From Marasmius tenuissimus (Eukaryota; Basidiomycota; Agaricomycetes; Agaricales; Marasmiaceae): a stretch of 64,000 nucleotides of DNA. Within the stretch, counting starts at the first letter, position 1. Each line of letters starts with the position of its first letter. The stretch lies in NCBI GenBank assembly GCA_029532415.1, contig JAQOTA010000057.1, positions 1 through 64,000 of the forward strand, read 5' to 3'. Below are positions 13,192-24,916 of the stretch, piece by piece. A program made the position numbers and the translations under genes. The notes beneath the pieces were generated by a model. The model saw only the letters and a list, made by a program, of their open reading frames with translations, had not been told where the DNA came from and did no database searches.

Positions 13192-15236
13192 CTAAAAACC
13201 AAGGGTAAGAATATCCGAATCGTTCGAAAGCGTGGGTGAGAGCGGTGAGAGTAGGGCAGACAGGAACCCAGCAGAATAAACGCCAGCAGCGGGCGCTAAT
13301 GATGACCAAGTGAGATAGGCTAAAGCCAGAGATACAAAGGCAATTACGTACGTTTTAAGGCAGTGGATCTCGGCACTTCGCATTCAGAGTCTGGAATGAG
13401 GTTTAGTGTTTCATGTGGGAAAGGTAAATGGAGGAGGAACAAATAGAACTCGCCTTGGTTGACCTGAGCAAACCGGTCCGAGTCGCTCAGAGGTTGATAG
13501 ATGTAATTGTCGAATCCGAGAGATTGGGCGAAATCAGTGGTGGACGGGTCAAACCCTCGAAGGAGTTGATATTGGTGTATTCTTCTATAGGCATCATCAG
13601 ACCAGGACAGTTCGGAGTAGAAGGATCGAGAGAATTCAAGCGCCATCGGAAGGCCGAAGTCGAGGCAGACATTGTCCGAGAGCGGAGACTCGCCGTCTTC
13701 GTCAAAAGACCAGTAATGAAGTGAAGAGGTTCTGCCGTGGTTAAGGTCAGGAGGTGGTGGTCTGATAAAGAGGTAGATTGGTTGTTGAGATTGCTGACGG
13801 ATTTCAGAGTATGAAAGGCGGATTTTCAACTCGGCGCGAGGATAGACAAGTTCTGAACGATATTAGTAGATGGAAGGGGAGTATTAAATGAAGACACACT
13901 GAAACCACTCAAATCATCCCCCAAAGACATTCCACGGGCATAGAAAACCCTTGATGCTTGCGCTATCCACGCCCCAGCTGCACACAAATTCCACTTAATC
14001 CAAAAACTCCATCCACCGTTGAGCGTGAATCTGCTTGAGGTGTCAGATAGAAGAAGTGGGCAGTTTCATTCAAACCCACCTTGTCAGTCCATTTTTCAGC
14101 AGTTTTCGAAACGAAAGATCACTGCAGTCGCTCTCCAGGACATTGTTTGTGACGGCGATGGGGGTGTTTGTCAATAATGGAATGATCGTTGGCCGAGGGA
14201 CTCGTTCAGGCATGACATCAGTCCGGGCACCCGAAAATGCAACTCCTCTGACAACGACGTGATCAACCTCCTTCGACTTGAGACGCGCCAAGAATCGTAA
14301 CAGAATGTCTTCTTGGGCAAGTTCTCCGGTCAAAGGCAGTTCCTCATTGCCAAAAGTCCAGACATCAAGACCGAGGTGTGGCCCTGGAGGACCACGACAG
14401 AACACCCCCCTCCTGGGATCCAACCACAATTCTCCGACTGAATTGCAACGCAATTGACTCTGTGACTAGTTTATCTGACCGTATCCAAATATTGTGCCGG
14501 CTACTTACACACAAAGTGTGGAGATACACCTTTCCGATGATCCCTGTGTTCACCTGTGCAGCCGGCACCAGCTCTGAAGGGGCAAATCAGTGAAACTCAA
14601 TATATGGCATGTAACAGGCCCGTACCGTTGTATAATAGTATCGATGGGATTGCCGACAGGTTGTAGCCATACATTTGAGATGTATTTGCGGTCCTAAAAT
14701 GGCTTAAGCATCCGCACAACGGAGGAGAGCCGAAACGCACAGTTCGCTCATCAACGTAGCAAGATCTTTTTCAAGGGCCTGAAGCCAATCTTAGCATCCA
14801 TTGGAGAAATAGCGAATTATTCGGGCGTACCTTTTTCGCATCTGGGCCCCTGTATTCAACCACCGTGAAGACTCTGCCCGGTCTATCCACAAGCTCCGCT
14901 GCACAAATTTGCCTATCAGCTCGAACTCGATCCTCTTCACAAATAAGAAATCGACGACGATCTCCGTCGTCCCAAGATCGCGGGTACTGGTTTATACCGA
15001 TATTCCTCAGCCTGAAGATTGCGCCCCGCTTCACGTAGAAATACTATAAAATGATCAGTTGCGAATTCCCAAATACCGCTCGAGACACTTACCTCGTCCA
15101 ACTCGCTGCGTTCCTTTTCCTTCGCTTGAACAATGGTTGTCGAATGATTGAACTGGTCTCCTTCAACATGACTGAAGCTGCCACTTCCACTTGTAATCGT
15201 GGTATGTTTTGCTTTTCGGAAGAACTGAGAGAACAT
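13192..15236 (-). CDS. Copy 2 of the expanded Agaricomycete family (type I), intact, function unknown
   Basis: I read ten exons and about 530 residues with no stop. ATG is at 15236. Exon 1 is a Ser/Thr/Gly-rich N-terminus with GSFSHVEGDQFNHSTTIVQ. Exons 2-4 (…AAELVDRPGRVFTVVEYRGP, then ALEKDLATLMSEL, then NTSQMYGYNLSAIPSILLYN) are laid out like a kinase N-lobe but lack an obvious catalytic Lys. Exons 5-6 hold ELVPAAQ and ELWLDPRRGVFCRGPPGP, and LPLTGELAQEDILLRFLARL. Exon 8 holds QQPIYLFIRPPPPDL, SSLHYWSFDEDG and YQLLRGFDPSTTDFA. Intron 8 uses a GC donor (CAAG|gcgagt). The tail ends NDSDILTLGF. The words match an uncharacterised, highly expanded family of mushroom-forming fungi; I know of no established function. 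The pseudokinase likeness is inference. Confidence 0.8.
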
Positions 15237-15320
15237 CAGAACTGAGCAGATAGATATGAAGGAGGGGGAAGGTGACGGTAGAGAGACAAAACAGGCTTAG
15301 CATGAGCGGCGCATACCCGG

Positions 15321-15330
15321 GTTTATACCC
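15321..15330 (-). promoter_or_regulatory. TATA box of copy 2
   Basis: GGGTATAAAC on the minus strand lies about 90 bases before the ATG at 15236. TATA-like boxes occupy equivalent places before copies 4, 5 and 6. Confidence 0.5.
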
Positions 15331-15429
15331 GGACTACGTCTTCCCTAGATGGGAACTGGAACTCAAATATAAAAAGCTGATTCAAAACCTTCTCCCTTGT
15401 CGAGCACGAGACCTCAGGCAAAGAAGGAG

Positions 15430-16795
15430 AATATCATAGAGAGTAGACGATATTAGTTGAAACCCGCGAAGATTATTGGGAGATAGGATTTCGCACCGCT
15501 GTGAGCTCTTTGCAGCTTCCGAAAATGAAACGACAGTGGTACAGGTGATTTCATAACGGTTCTGAAGGGATTTATTGAATAGAGTCCACTGAACGGTGCC
15601 GTTCTTCGTCGATGATCCAACCCAGCCTCCTTTTCCCCGGCCCACATTTCTTGACAAAGCCCTGAGTTCCCTCCTATGCTTGCCATACCACACAAGTAAC
15701 GCTTTTGAGATGATTAGAGCGGCTTTGAATGAGCTGAGATGAATAAACGAGCACCACTTACGTCTCAACATGGCGGAAAGGACAAGGACCCGAGCTCAGC
15801 GCTTGAGGTTTGTTGAATTCCGACTTCAAGCAACGCCCGGTGCCAAAAATTGATGTACAGAGGCACAAAAAACAAAGAGAGACGAACTATGGGTATGACA
15901 ATGAAGTTTGAGGCAGGACGAAGGTCGCGTCCAGGCTCGCGGTGAGTCTCACCCAGCTTGGCCGCGGCATCCAAACTCTTTCCACGACCACCATGGCCAT
16001 CCAACGACTCCCTCTCTCAAATCTACTCCAACACCCCTGCTGATATCTCAATACGGCCACAAACGTACACAAAGAAGAAAAAAAAATATTCTAGGTGAGT
16101 GCTTCGTTCAGTCGAAATTCTGCTTTTCAAACCATCCGCAGTCTGGGTACTCCAAAGACCTTCAGCTCAAGCAACTAGGGCGACGAAAGGATACACTAAC
16201 TGGGATTTACAAGGATGGACGAAGCTTGGAAGGTACGTCGTCTTCGTCGTATCATCGAAATTTAGCTAATCCATCCTGAAGTTACCTAGGCTGGAGGGCC
16301 ATTTTCTTGGTTGTTTATATGGCTCCATATCGCCACGGTCCTGCCGTCTCTATATGCACAACAGTTCCGTTACCATCATCCACAAACAACCCTCCGAGGA
16401 AACGTTTTCGACTCATCGAAATAGCGAATAGAAGGCACTCGGTCACCAAGAAGAATTTTTTCAGCAACTATACGCATGGATCTTCAACTCTCGGAGGTAT
16501 GCTACCCGCTTAAAATGAGCGTTTTGCCACTTTGAGAGGGTAAAGCTTGACCAAAACCTGTTGGGTGGAGGAAAGAATCGGAACAATGATCTTGGGACGG
16601 GACGGTACGTTCATTTTACTACCAGGGTTATCGAATTTCACCAGTAAAAACAGGTTCTATAGACGCATTCGTACTCTCTTGTCTCTGACTGAAGTTACAA
16701 GATGCTCGGCGTTGACGAGGGAGGTATGGGAGAGATAAACTCGCGCAACGAGCAAAAGAGGTAATGTTTTGATTGGGGTGGAATGGCCTTGCTGA
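15430..16795. repeat. Duplicated flank block, copy a (continues at 19584-20144)
   Basis: This lies beyond the 3' end of the type II copy 3, as the homologous blocks at 33620-38333 and 59730-61690 lie beyond copies 5 and 6. Shared words include CCACGACCACCATGGCCATC (15984), GAAGCTTGGAAGGT (about 16220) and a GGCCATTTTCTTGG segment (about 16300). On the minus strand one part reads M(A/V)MVVVERVW, followed in this copy by a hydrophobic stretch (NFIVIPIVRLSLFFVPLYI), so a small membrane-protein gene is possible. The frames are not kept across copies. I treat the block as a segmental duplication with decayed genes. Confidence 0.55.
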
Positions 16796-16803
16796 CCTGG
16801 CTC

Positions 16804-19575
16804 TAGTGTTGTTGGCACAATGTTGCCATTTTGCCAAGTGGCGTGGCAATAATGGCAATTGCCAGGCAATTGCGAGAGAGCACTGGCAAGGGGTGGCATT
16901 AATGGCAATGATCGGACAGATATCGAGCTGGTTTCTGAGGCTCACGACATGCTAGAGTATTTGAAAATCACTCTATCTTGCCTCCGTGGCATCAATAATT
17001 TTTTTGTACCCTTTCTTTCCCCCCATTGAGTCCTGTCTCCTCAATTATGAGTGGTAGTAGCCGCGGAAAGCCTACTCCCGACTTTATAACCAACCATTTC
17101 ACCCGTCTTGATGCCGTCGACAACAGGTCCCGACGTTACAGATACAAATGTAACTATTGCGGCGATCTACCCGGAAGTCAAGGCGCAAGCATCGAACATC
17201 GTGATAACCGACTAGCCCAGCACCTCTCTGATTCTCGAAAGTGTCCTAATGGACCTACCGATGCCCGTAACACAGCTCAACGGTTCATGATGAGTAAAAA
17301 GGCTGAGCCGGAGTTGACTCAGAGTCAAACATCATCGGGAAATGAGGAGGTGATGGTTGTAGGGAGTAATGAAGGTGGATCGGGTTCAACAGAGGAGTCT
17401 CCAGGCCCAAGTCTAGCCGTAATACCAGCAAAGAGACTGAGGAATACAATGATGGATTCTTTTGTTGACCCTGGAATGACTGAGGGACAGAAGAAAAGGG
17501 CAGACTTGGCTTTGTTTCGGTAATGTCCTAACGGTAACTATTCATCGGTTTCTACTAACGCAGTTACAGGTTCTTCGTTCATGGAAATATGGCATTTTAT
17601 GCTGCTCAGTCACCCTATCTAGCCGACTTTGGTCATGAACTCCGTTCTACCTATGATCCTCCCTCACCCTATGTTCTCTCTCACGATCTACTGGACTCGG
17701 AGGCTTCTCGTGTTCATTTACTTGAGTGTGAGAGGCTGAAGAGCATGCAGCTCGTGACTATCCTCATCGATGGATGGGAAGACCTTCTGAAGTGTTCCTT
17801 GTACGGCACTGTTGGGGCTGAGGTTGGGAAGCATCCTGTGGTCATGGCTCTACAGGACATGACAGGGCAGCGAGGGAGAGCTGAAGGGGTTCTGAATTCG
17901 GCTCGGAGTTCAATGAACCTGATGGATATTGAGTCTGGCAGCAATATTGTGGCTTGTACAACGGATAATCCAACTGTTATGCAAGCTTTTCGTTGCATGT
18001 TCGGAGAAAAATATCCATGGGTCATTGTGAGTTCAAATTGTCAATTAATCAAAGAGGAGATACTTAATCACGATGTTTTTAGACTCTCGCATGCTTCCTG
18101 CATATTTTGAATACTATTGTTGGGGAGATATGCACATATGACGCCGCAAAGAAGGTTATCACGAAGGGTAACCGGGTTGTAACCTTCTTTGACAGCTCTC
18201 ACTACTGGGGCGGGGAATTGAAGAAGGAAGCGGCGAATATGGGCATTCGCAGTCTCAAAAAGAACTGCGAATCACGCTGGTATGCCTTCATTCTCATGTG
18301 TGTCAGTGTTACACAGCACCGGAATCCCCTATCGCACATCTGCTTCCGTGAGGATGCGCAGACCAAGACCAATGGTCTTTCTGCCGTTGCTGCCGATGTA
18401 CTCAGTATGGTCTTTGATCGTGAGTTTTTTTGGCCAAGGCTCGCACAGCTTACCAGAATATGCAAGCCACTCGTCGACGCTATTGGAAATTGTGAGGGCC
18501 GCAAGGTCAATCTCGCTGACTGTATGCTGGAGCTTCTACGATGTGCTCGAGCTTATTCAACAATGCAGTGCAATGACGATGACAACCCCGACTTCCTTAC
18601 CCACGTACAATCAGCCTTTGACCGTCGCTTCAATATTATTGCTACCCCTATTCACTTCCTTGCCCTCTTCCTCCATCCACTCTGCCAAAAACTCGCAGTC
18701 TCCGACACACCTAAGGGTCGACCACTCAAAGAATACTACAAGACTGCTCTTGAGCTTGCACAGAAATGGGGATGGGACAAGGCTTGAGCATCAAAACTAG
18801 GAGAGGATCTTAAGGCTTATTTCGTGTGTGCACCTCCATTTGCGGATGGCGAGCATGATGGTCTGAGTTGGTGGAATTCTCTGAATGCGACAGGTGACAA
18901 GCATCCACTCAAATATCTCGCTATCATTATTCTTTCCATTGTTCCCTCTTCAGCCGAGGTAGAACAACTCTTCTCCTCCTTAAATGGCATTCAGTCAGCA
19001 AAGCGTGTTGACACCTTCGAGAAGCTCGGGAAACTCCACAATCATTACCAGCACAAGCTTATTGAAGGTGGTCGCCACCCAGTTCACCGAAAACATGCCC
19101 ACATGCACACCCAGAATGACACTGGAATTGATTTGGAGCTCGCCGACGATCTGAAGGACCCCATCAGCTGAGTACCACCATTCAGTCAAGGGGTACAGGA
19201 CGAGATTGATGCTGAAGAGGTGGAAAAGGCCTACAAGGAGCTAGAGCAGGATGCAGATTTCGAGAGACCTTTGAATTTATCGGGGGGATCCGGTCATCAG
19301 GGGTGAGATCATGGACTTCAAGGAGCTCAAAAATGTTGATCAGGGTGTGGTTCCCATCCCTTTTGTGGAGGAAATACGTGTCGTTGGCTCAAACTCTCGC
19401 AGCTGGTCTCTTATGGACCATCTGAACAATTTCTAGCTATTCTAAGTACCTTTTAGCCCGCTGTACACACCGAATCAAAGTGCCATTTTTGCCAAATATT
19501 GCCACCTCATGGCATTGCCAGGTTGCCAGGTTGCCAGGCACATTGAGATAATTTTTTTATTTGCCATGTACACTA
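16804..19575 (+). mobile_element. hAT-superfamily DNA transposon, 2772 bp, with 8-bp TSD CCTGGCTC
   Basis: Termini are TAGTGTTGTTGGCA on the left and the inverse of TAGTGTACATGGCA on the right, flanked by the 8-base duplication CCTGGCTC at 16796-16803 and 19576-19583. The paralogous block near 61090-61120 has one uninterrupted copy of the site (CTGACTGGGCTCGTTTTGGCTG), so the insertion is exact. Subterminal regions are crowded with TGGCAA/TTGCCA words (16810-16900 and 19480-19570), likely transposase-binding sites. The element carries one transposase gene, now broken. Confidence 0.9.
17047..19171 (+). pseudogene. hAT transposase with BED zinc finger, broken by an in-frame TGA
   Basis: Three exons. 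The upstream open frame starts at a non-ATG codon, so I use ATG 17047. The N-terminus holds a BED-type finger (YKCNYCGDLPG … HLSDSRKC). Intron 1 is 17520-17569 and intron 2 lies near 18028-18090. The body has an hAT RNase-H-like core (VTILIDGWEDLL … CTTDNPTVMQAF … CESRWYAFILM). The C-terminal dimerisation region has SWWNSLNAT, the conserved LAIIILSIVPSSAEVEQLFSSL and LGKLHNHYQHKL. An in-frame TGA at 18785-18787 splits body from dimerisation region, consistent with a CGA to TGA change. The frame past the TGA at 19169-19171 also stays open for about 45 codons, so that stop may be premature too. This copy should not make a full transposase. Confidence 0.88.
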
Positions 19576-20793
19576 CCTGGCTCGTTGGCTGTTAGCTTCC
19601 AGATTTTGTCAGTTGGACGAACTTTGTGTCTTGCCATGATGCTTTCCCCCCTGCATGCCCGGATGGAAGTGGTTTAGCATTTGTACAATCCAAACATCAT
19701 TTCAAATGCAGTCATAGCGACATCTCGGTCACCGATTGGATCTGGCGAAGCAACATCATCACAGAGCTCACTCCAGCGCAATCCATGGTGGATGTGCAGG
19801 GTTAACTCAAGAGGCAGGTTGCTTGAGATTTATCTGATCACGTTGGCCCAAAACTGATTGATATTTCTTATCAAACAAGGGCGTGAAGGATGTTGTATAT
19901 TGTGTATCAAAGGGCCCAGCTGACACTCTTGGATATGATATTGTACCTCATAAATTGAGAATGAAAGATCACACACTAATGCTGTATGATTTCCAAAATC
20001 TGTCTACATCACAACACCGAGATACCTTCCAGAAGGGGATCAACCAAGCAATAGTCTGGAGACAAACTTAGTCTAATTTCCATGTGAACACGAGTTGTGA
20101 GAATTGTAGGTGCACGAATCTTGGTATTGCCTTCAAACATAACCTCAATCAATGTCTGTAATGTCTGGGTTGAGAGTAGAGGCAGTGGTATTGGAGTCGC
20201 CCAATACTTTCAATGACGGAGGTAGGAATATATCAGACCAGAAGCTGGGTTGGCAAGTGCTAGAGGTCAAGGATCCTAAGGGTTTCTGAGCTGGGCAGGT
20301 TGTAATGGGATCTTTGAGTGCTGAGATGTTTGCTGTCAGGGTCGAGGCTCCAATCTCGAGGGAAAATTCTGCTAATAAAATTGGAGGAGATCAGATGACG
20401 GTGGAAAGAAAATATGAATGGAACAAGCCTTGGTTGATCTGCGCAAACTGAACCGAGTTGCTCAGAGGTTGGTAGTTGTAGTCGTCAAATTCGAGATATC
20501 GAGCAAAATCAGCAGTGGACAGGTCAAACCCTCGGAGTATCTGATACTGGTGCAGGCAGCTGTAGTGATCGTTGGACCAAGAGAGTGAGTAGGAGCATCG
20601 AGAGAATTGGAACTTTGTTGGAAGGCCAAAGTCACAACAGAGGTCTTCTGAGAGCGGAGAGTGGCCGGCTTCATCAAAAGACCAGTAATGAAGGGAAGAG
20701 GTCTTTTCAAATTAGAGGTTCAAAGGAGGTGGTCGAACAAAAAGGTAGATTGGTTGTTGGGATTGTTGATGGGCTTTAGAATTTGAAAGGCGG

Positions 20794-23497
20794 TGTAAAG
20801 TGCCACTCGCGGTGTATAATAAAATCTAACTCTAAGGTCAAATCCTCCCAACACTCAAGAGTGTAGTTGAAGGGTGTGGGAATCAGGGATCAGTGTTGAT
20901 TGTAGGTTCTGCTCTTAGCCAGACTGCAATAGTAGGCTGAAGGAAATCTGACTCAAGAAACTATTCAACTGAGGTAGCTTCGCCTCTGAAACCAGTTTGG
21001 AGGTCAAAGTAGGGTTTGGAAGAGAGGTTTATAGGTTGTTTCGGGGAGTGTAGAGTTTGTTTGGTGCTTCAGAAGTGTGTTCTTAGGCTTCAACTAGCTT
21101 CAGAACCACTCGAACAGCGAGGGGCAACAAGACAATCAAATCAAACAATGGCAATAAGACTCCAATCAAGTCTGTCAATAACCAAAGACCAACTGTCAAC
21201 GGTGAACAATATCCTCAGCCCAATTAGCTTCAGAAGTTCAACAACAGCTCAGCCAGTCAAGTCAGTGTCACAGACAAACAATGCAAAGTCAAGGTCAAGC
21301 AAGTGTTTAATGGATTTTCTAGGTTTGGGCAAACAAAGTTCTATTCCGTTCTAATGTCTCTCCAGAAGCACTCCCGAGTCAACTAACTACCCAACAAGTG
21401 GAATAGCTTCGTATCCTTTGAATACTAATTGTACAGATTGCTTGGGGATTCTTGATGAAAACCCCACTGCTTATATACTCTAGGATGCTCTAATTCTACC
21501 GAATCGTACAAATATCGAATAAACCATGCCTCGGAGGCATAAACTACCTACTTTGGAATATACTGGGAGAGTTTTGTGTTTAATCTATGCTTTTGAACCC
21601 CAAAGTCAAAATCAACAATTTGCTTCGGAAGTATCATCAGCCTCAAACATTCTCTAACATTCTTTTCTTCTGGGTCTCTCCTATCAATGGTTCCATTCTG
21701 CCTATCTGCCTCCGCGGCATTGATTATCTGGTTCTAGACTCTTCAATCATCATAGGTCATCCTGTTCTGTCTGCCTCCGAAGCGTATACTCCCTTTGTCC
21801 GAAGCAAAGTACTTGCCTCCAAAGTGCTACTAGATGCCTATATTCGTTGAGTTACCCAGCCGTCCATAGCCAGGTCAATGTCCCTTCCGTAGCTTGGATA
21901 GTTCTGACGTCCTGCCATCCATATGGTCATCCCACTATATCCAATCTTGGTACCTTGGATACTGGTAATAGTTCAATGGTTCAGCCAGAACTCCTACTTG
22001 ATTCTTTGGTACACCATTTCTTTCTTTCTTAGTCCCTTGCCTTCTAGTACAGTTGAGCTCTGTGTTTGCTACCAGCACCAACTATACCCTTAGTATGGTC
22101 AATATCTCAATGTACAAGTACGAGGGAGGTATGCCAAAGGTGCAACACCTCTGATCACTTCTCGATCATTGTTTAGCACCCAGTGCCTAGTTCGGATCCA
22201 TGCCTCCGAAGTGCTAATTTCCTAGTTTCCGAAGTAAAATTTCCACTTCAGTGGCAAGTCCAGAGGTCAGCAAAAGCAAGTACTAGGTTGCCCCAATTCC
22301 TTGCCTACTTTTTCCCCCGAGCACACTATGGCACGCTTGCATAACATCGAAGACCACTTCCGCAACTTACTCTATAGTAAGTCTTTCTATTTTCTAGATT
22401 CCAAGGCAGCCTTCTGACTTCCTCTTCAGAGTTGTATAAGCTCTGGTGGTATCCAGAAGATTACTCTGATAAGATCAAGGAGTGCCGCATCATCCTACCC
22501 ATTCCACTCGATGCAGAACAAGAAGCTATCCTTGGAATCATCTTCCAGCAGTTCTTCCTTAGTCGCTACAGATCCATCTACTGGGGCTACGTGATTCGTT
22601 ACAACACAATCCAGGATGAAATCTATCTCTGCGAGGACACCTTCGACCACTTCATTCCTCATGATGCCAGGTCTGTCATCGACATGGTCGCCAAGTCCAT
22701 TGCTTGAGTTGGATTCTTCGACTTCAGAACCACTTGTACTCCTGGTGCCGTCAACGCTTGGATTGACACTGTTGTCAGTTGTGCTGAGTGCCCAGCGCCT
22801 CCGAAGCTTGACTATACCAAGCTCTCATTCTTCAAGTACTCCCCTGTCATGGGTTGTTGGCTTTCTCAATCCTTTTCTTTCTATAATCCTATCTTATGCG
22901 ACCCATTCTATACCGATTATCTAGATCATGAAACTTTCATTGATTCTTATTATCCTAAAGATTTCGACATAGATAATTACTTTGGTTGGGACGAGGTAGC
23001 TCTAGCCAATATGGATGACTAGCATAACCTGTAGTATACTTAGTATACTTGAATCAATCATGCCTCCGAAGTGAGGCCTTGACCTTATTCCAAGCTTCTG
23101 AGGCTCGACTTAGTCTCGCTTTCTGACCATCCATGCTTCCATGGTGACTTCCTCTGTCTAGCTCCACTAGTATGGGTCTTTGTCAAATCTGACTATATTA
23201 TTTTAATCCTTAGTACAATGCCTCCAAGCCTCTGGAGATATTCCCTTGATATGACTACAGGTCCTAGTCGTGCCTCCAAAGTTATACTTTCTTCAGTCAT
23301 ATGACTCCTACAGTTTTCAGAGATAAGGAGAGGCACCTCTGAGGCATTATTCTCTCCTTATGCTAGGATCTGAGCCTTTTACTAGCCGCTCGGGACTCGC
23401 TCTAGTACTCGCATTACCTAGTCATTTATTATCCGTTTTATGCTAAAATCGGACAAAAACAAGGCTCTGAAGCTGCTTTATAATAGCAGGCACTACA
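20794..23497 (+). mobile_element. 2.7-kb TGTA...TACA element inserted in copy 3, carrying a small spliced gene
   Basis: The insertion is defined by comparison with copies 4, 5 and 6, where exon 8 is continuous. The inserted DNA begins TGTAAAGTGCC and ends GGCACTACA, a short imperfect inverted repeat with TG...CA ends as in LTRs. No obvious LTR pair, gag or pol was found, and no clear target duplication (GGCGG on the left, GCAAC on the right). The interior repeats variants of GCCTCCGAAGTG at least a dozen times between about 21530 and 23470. I infer a non-autonomous retroelement or a very long solo LTR; class is uncertain. Confidence 0.6.
22328..23022 (+). pseudogene. Small unknown gene of the 2.7-kb element, interrupted by one TGA
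   Basis: ATG 22328 opens MARLHNIEDHFRNLLY. An intron (22377-22429, GTAAGT…TTCAG) joins it to LYKLWWYPEDYSDKIKECRI and the frame runs to TGA at 22705-22707. Directly past that TGA the same frame stays open for about 104 more codons, with Tyr-, Asp- and Phe-rich sequence (KLDYTKLSFFKYSPVMGCWL … DIDNYFGWDEVALANMDD), ending TAG 23020-23022. Full length would be about 213 residues plus the stop. No transmembrane or known motif is seen and I do not recognise the family. The TGA could be a mutation (CGA or TGG) or a read-through site; mutation is likelier. Confidence 0.6.
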
Positions 23498-24916
23498 GCA
23501 ACCAGACAACAAGGTGCGAGGGTAGGCAAGCTCTGGAAGACGTTAGTGGGTGGAAGGGGGTGGAAAACAATGGCGCACTATAAACACTCAAATCCTCGTC
23601 CAAAGATATTCCACGGGCACTAAAAACATTCCATGCTTGTGCCATCCACGCCTCACGTACACCCATATCCCACTGCAACCAAACATTCCATTGTCTGTGT
23701 CTACCAGCAAGCGTGAATCTACTTGAGGCGTCAGATAAAGAGGCGGGTGATTTTATTGGATCTCACCGAGTCATCCCATTTTCCAGGAGTTTTCAATCCG
23801 AAAGAGGACCACACCTGCTCTTCCAAGCATTGTTTGCGACAGCAATGGGGGCTTTTGTCAGCGTTGAAATCACCGTCGGCCGAAGGACTTGTTCAGGCAT
23901 GTCGCGATCCCAGGCACCCGAATCAACGACTTCATTGACAATGATACAATCGACTTTCCTCCACTTGAGGCTCGCCAAGAATCGCAACAGAGTATTATCT
24001 TGAACGAGCTCTGCCTCCAAAGGCACCGTTCTGTCAAAAGTCCGGCTTGCGATACTGGGCTTCGGCCCTGGCGGGCCACTACAAAACACTCCCCTCCCCA
24101 TACCCAACCACAATTCTTTTCCCTCGCAACCCAATTGTAACTGTAGATATTTGTTCAACAGTTTCCGAGTCGTATGCTGGCTACTTACACACAAATTATA
24201 GAGATACACCTTTCCGATGATCCCTGCATTCAGCTGTGCAGCCAGTACCAGCTCTGCAGGAGGAAATCAGTCAAACTCGACCTTTAGCATGCACACGATA
24301 CGTACCATACGTACCATTGTATAATAGTAGTGATGGAATCGTTGACTGGTTGTAGCCGTACACTTGAGGTGCATTTGAGTTCCTAGAACGACTTGAGCAT
24401 CTGCGCGATGGGAGGAGAGCCGAAACGCGCAGCTCGCTTATTAACATAGTAAAGTCCTCTTCAAAGGCCTAGAGCGTGTTTTAATGGCGCTCATCTAACA
24501 ATTGACGAGTTGAATCCTGGCGTACCTTTTGGGCCTCTGGGCCTCTGTATTCCACCACCGTGAAGATTCTGCTCGCTCTGTTTACAAGCTCCGCTGCATG
24601 AATAGTCCTATCAGCTCGGGGCCGACCCACTTCCCATGACTCTCGATCCCCGTTGTCCCATCGTCGTGGATATTTGTAGGTCCCATTCTCCCTTACCCTG
24701 TAGATAGCTCCACGTTTCACGTCAAAGTACTAGGGAAGAAGTCAGATTCGAGCCCTCGTGTACAGTCTTTCCACTTACCTCGTCGAACTCCGTCCGTTCC
24801 TTCTCCTTTGCTTGAGCTATCGTGGTGATATTGTGAATTTGATCTCCCTGAACCTGAACGAAGCTTCCGCCAGTGATCCGAAAGTTGTGTGCCTTCTGGA
24901 AGAAGTGGGAAGACAT

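Larger units (their letters stand above)
20145..24916 (-). pseudogene. Copy 3 of the expanded family (type II), split by a 2.7-kb insertion
   Basis: The 5' part (23498-24916) starts at ATG 24916 (MSSHFFQKAHNFRITGGSFV…) and covers exons 1-7: AAELVNRASRIFTVVEYRGP, ELVLAAQ, LRFLASLKWRKVD, AWMAQAWNVFSARG. The 3' part (20145-20793) carries exon 8 (QQPIYLFVRPPPLNL … QYQILRGFDLSTADFA) and the type II tail ending LNPDITDID. Lesions: TGA at 23793-23795 at the Arg seen in sister copies; TAA at 20712-20714; and the element at 20794-23497 inserted early in exon 8. The exon 3 donor is GC (GAGCT|gcgcgt). Between the lesions the frame is open, so inactivation is fairly recent. Confidence 0.8.

Noticed and set aside
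20789..23502. Target-site duplication for the 2.7-kb element
   Set aside because: The five bases on each side (GGCGG and GCAAC) do not match, even allowing simple C to T decay.
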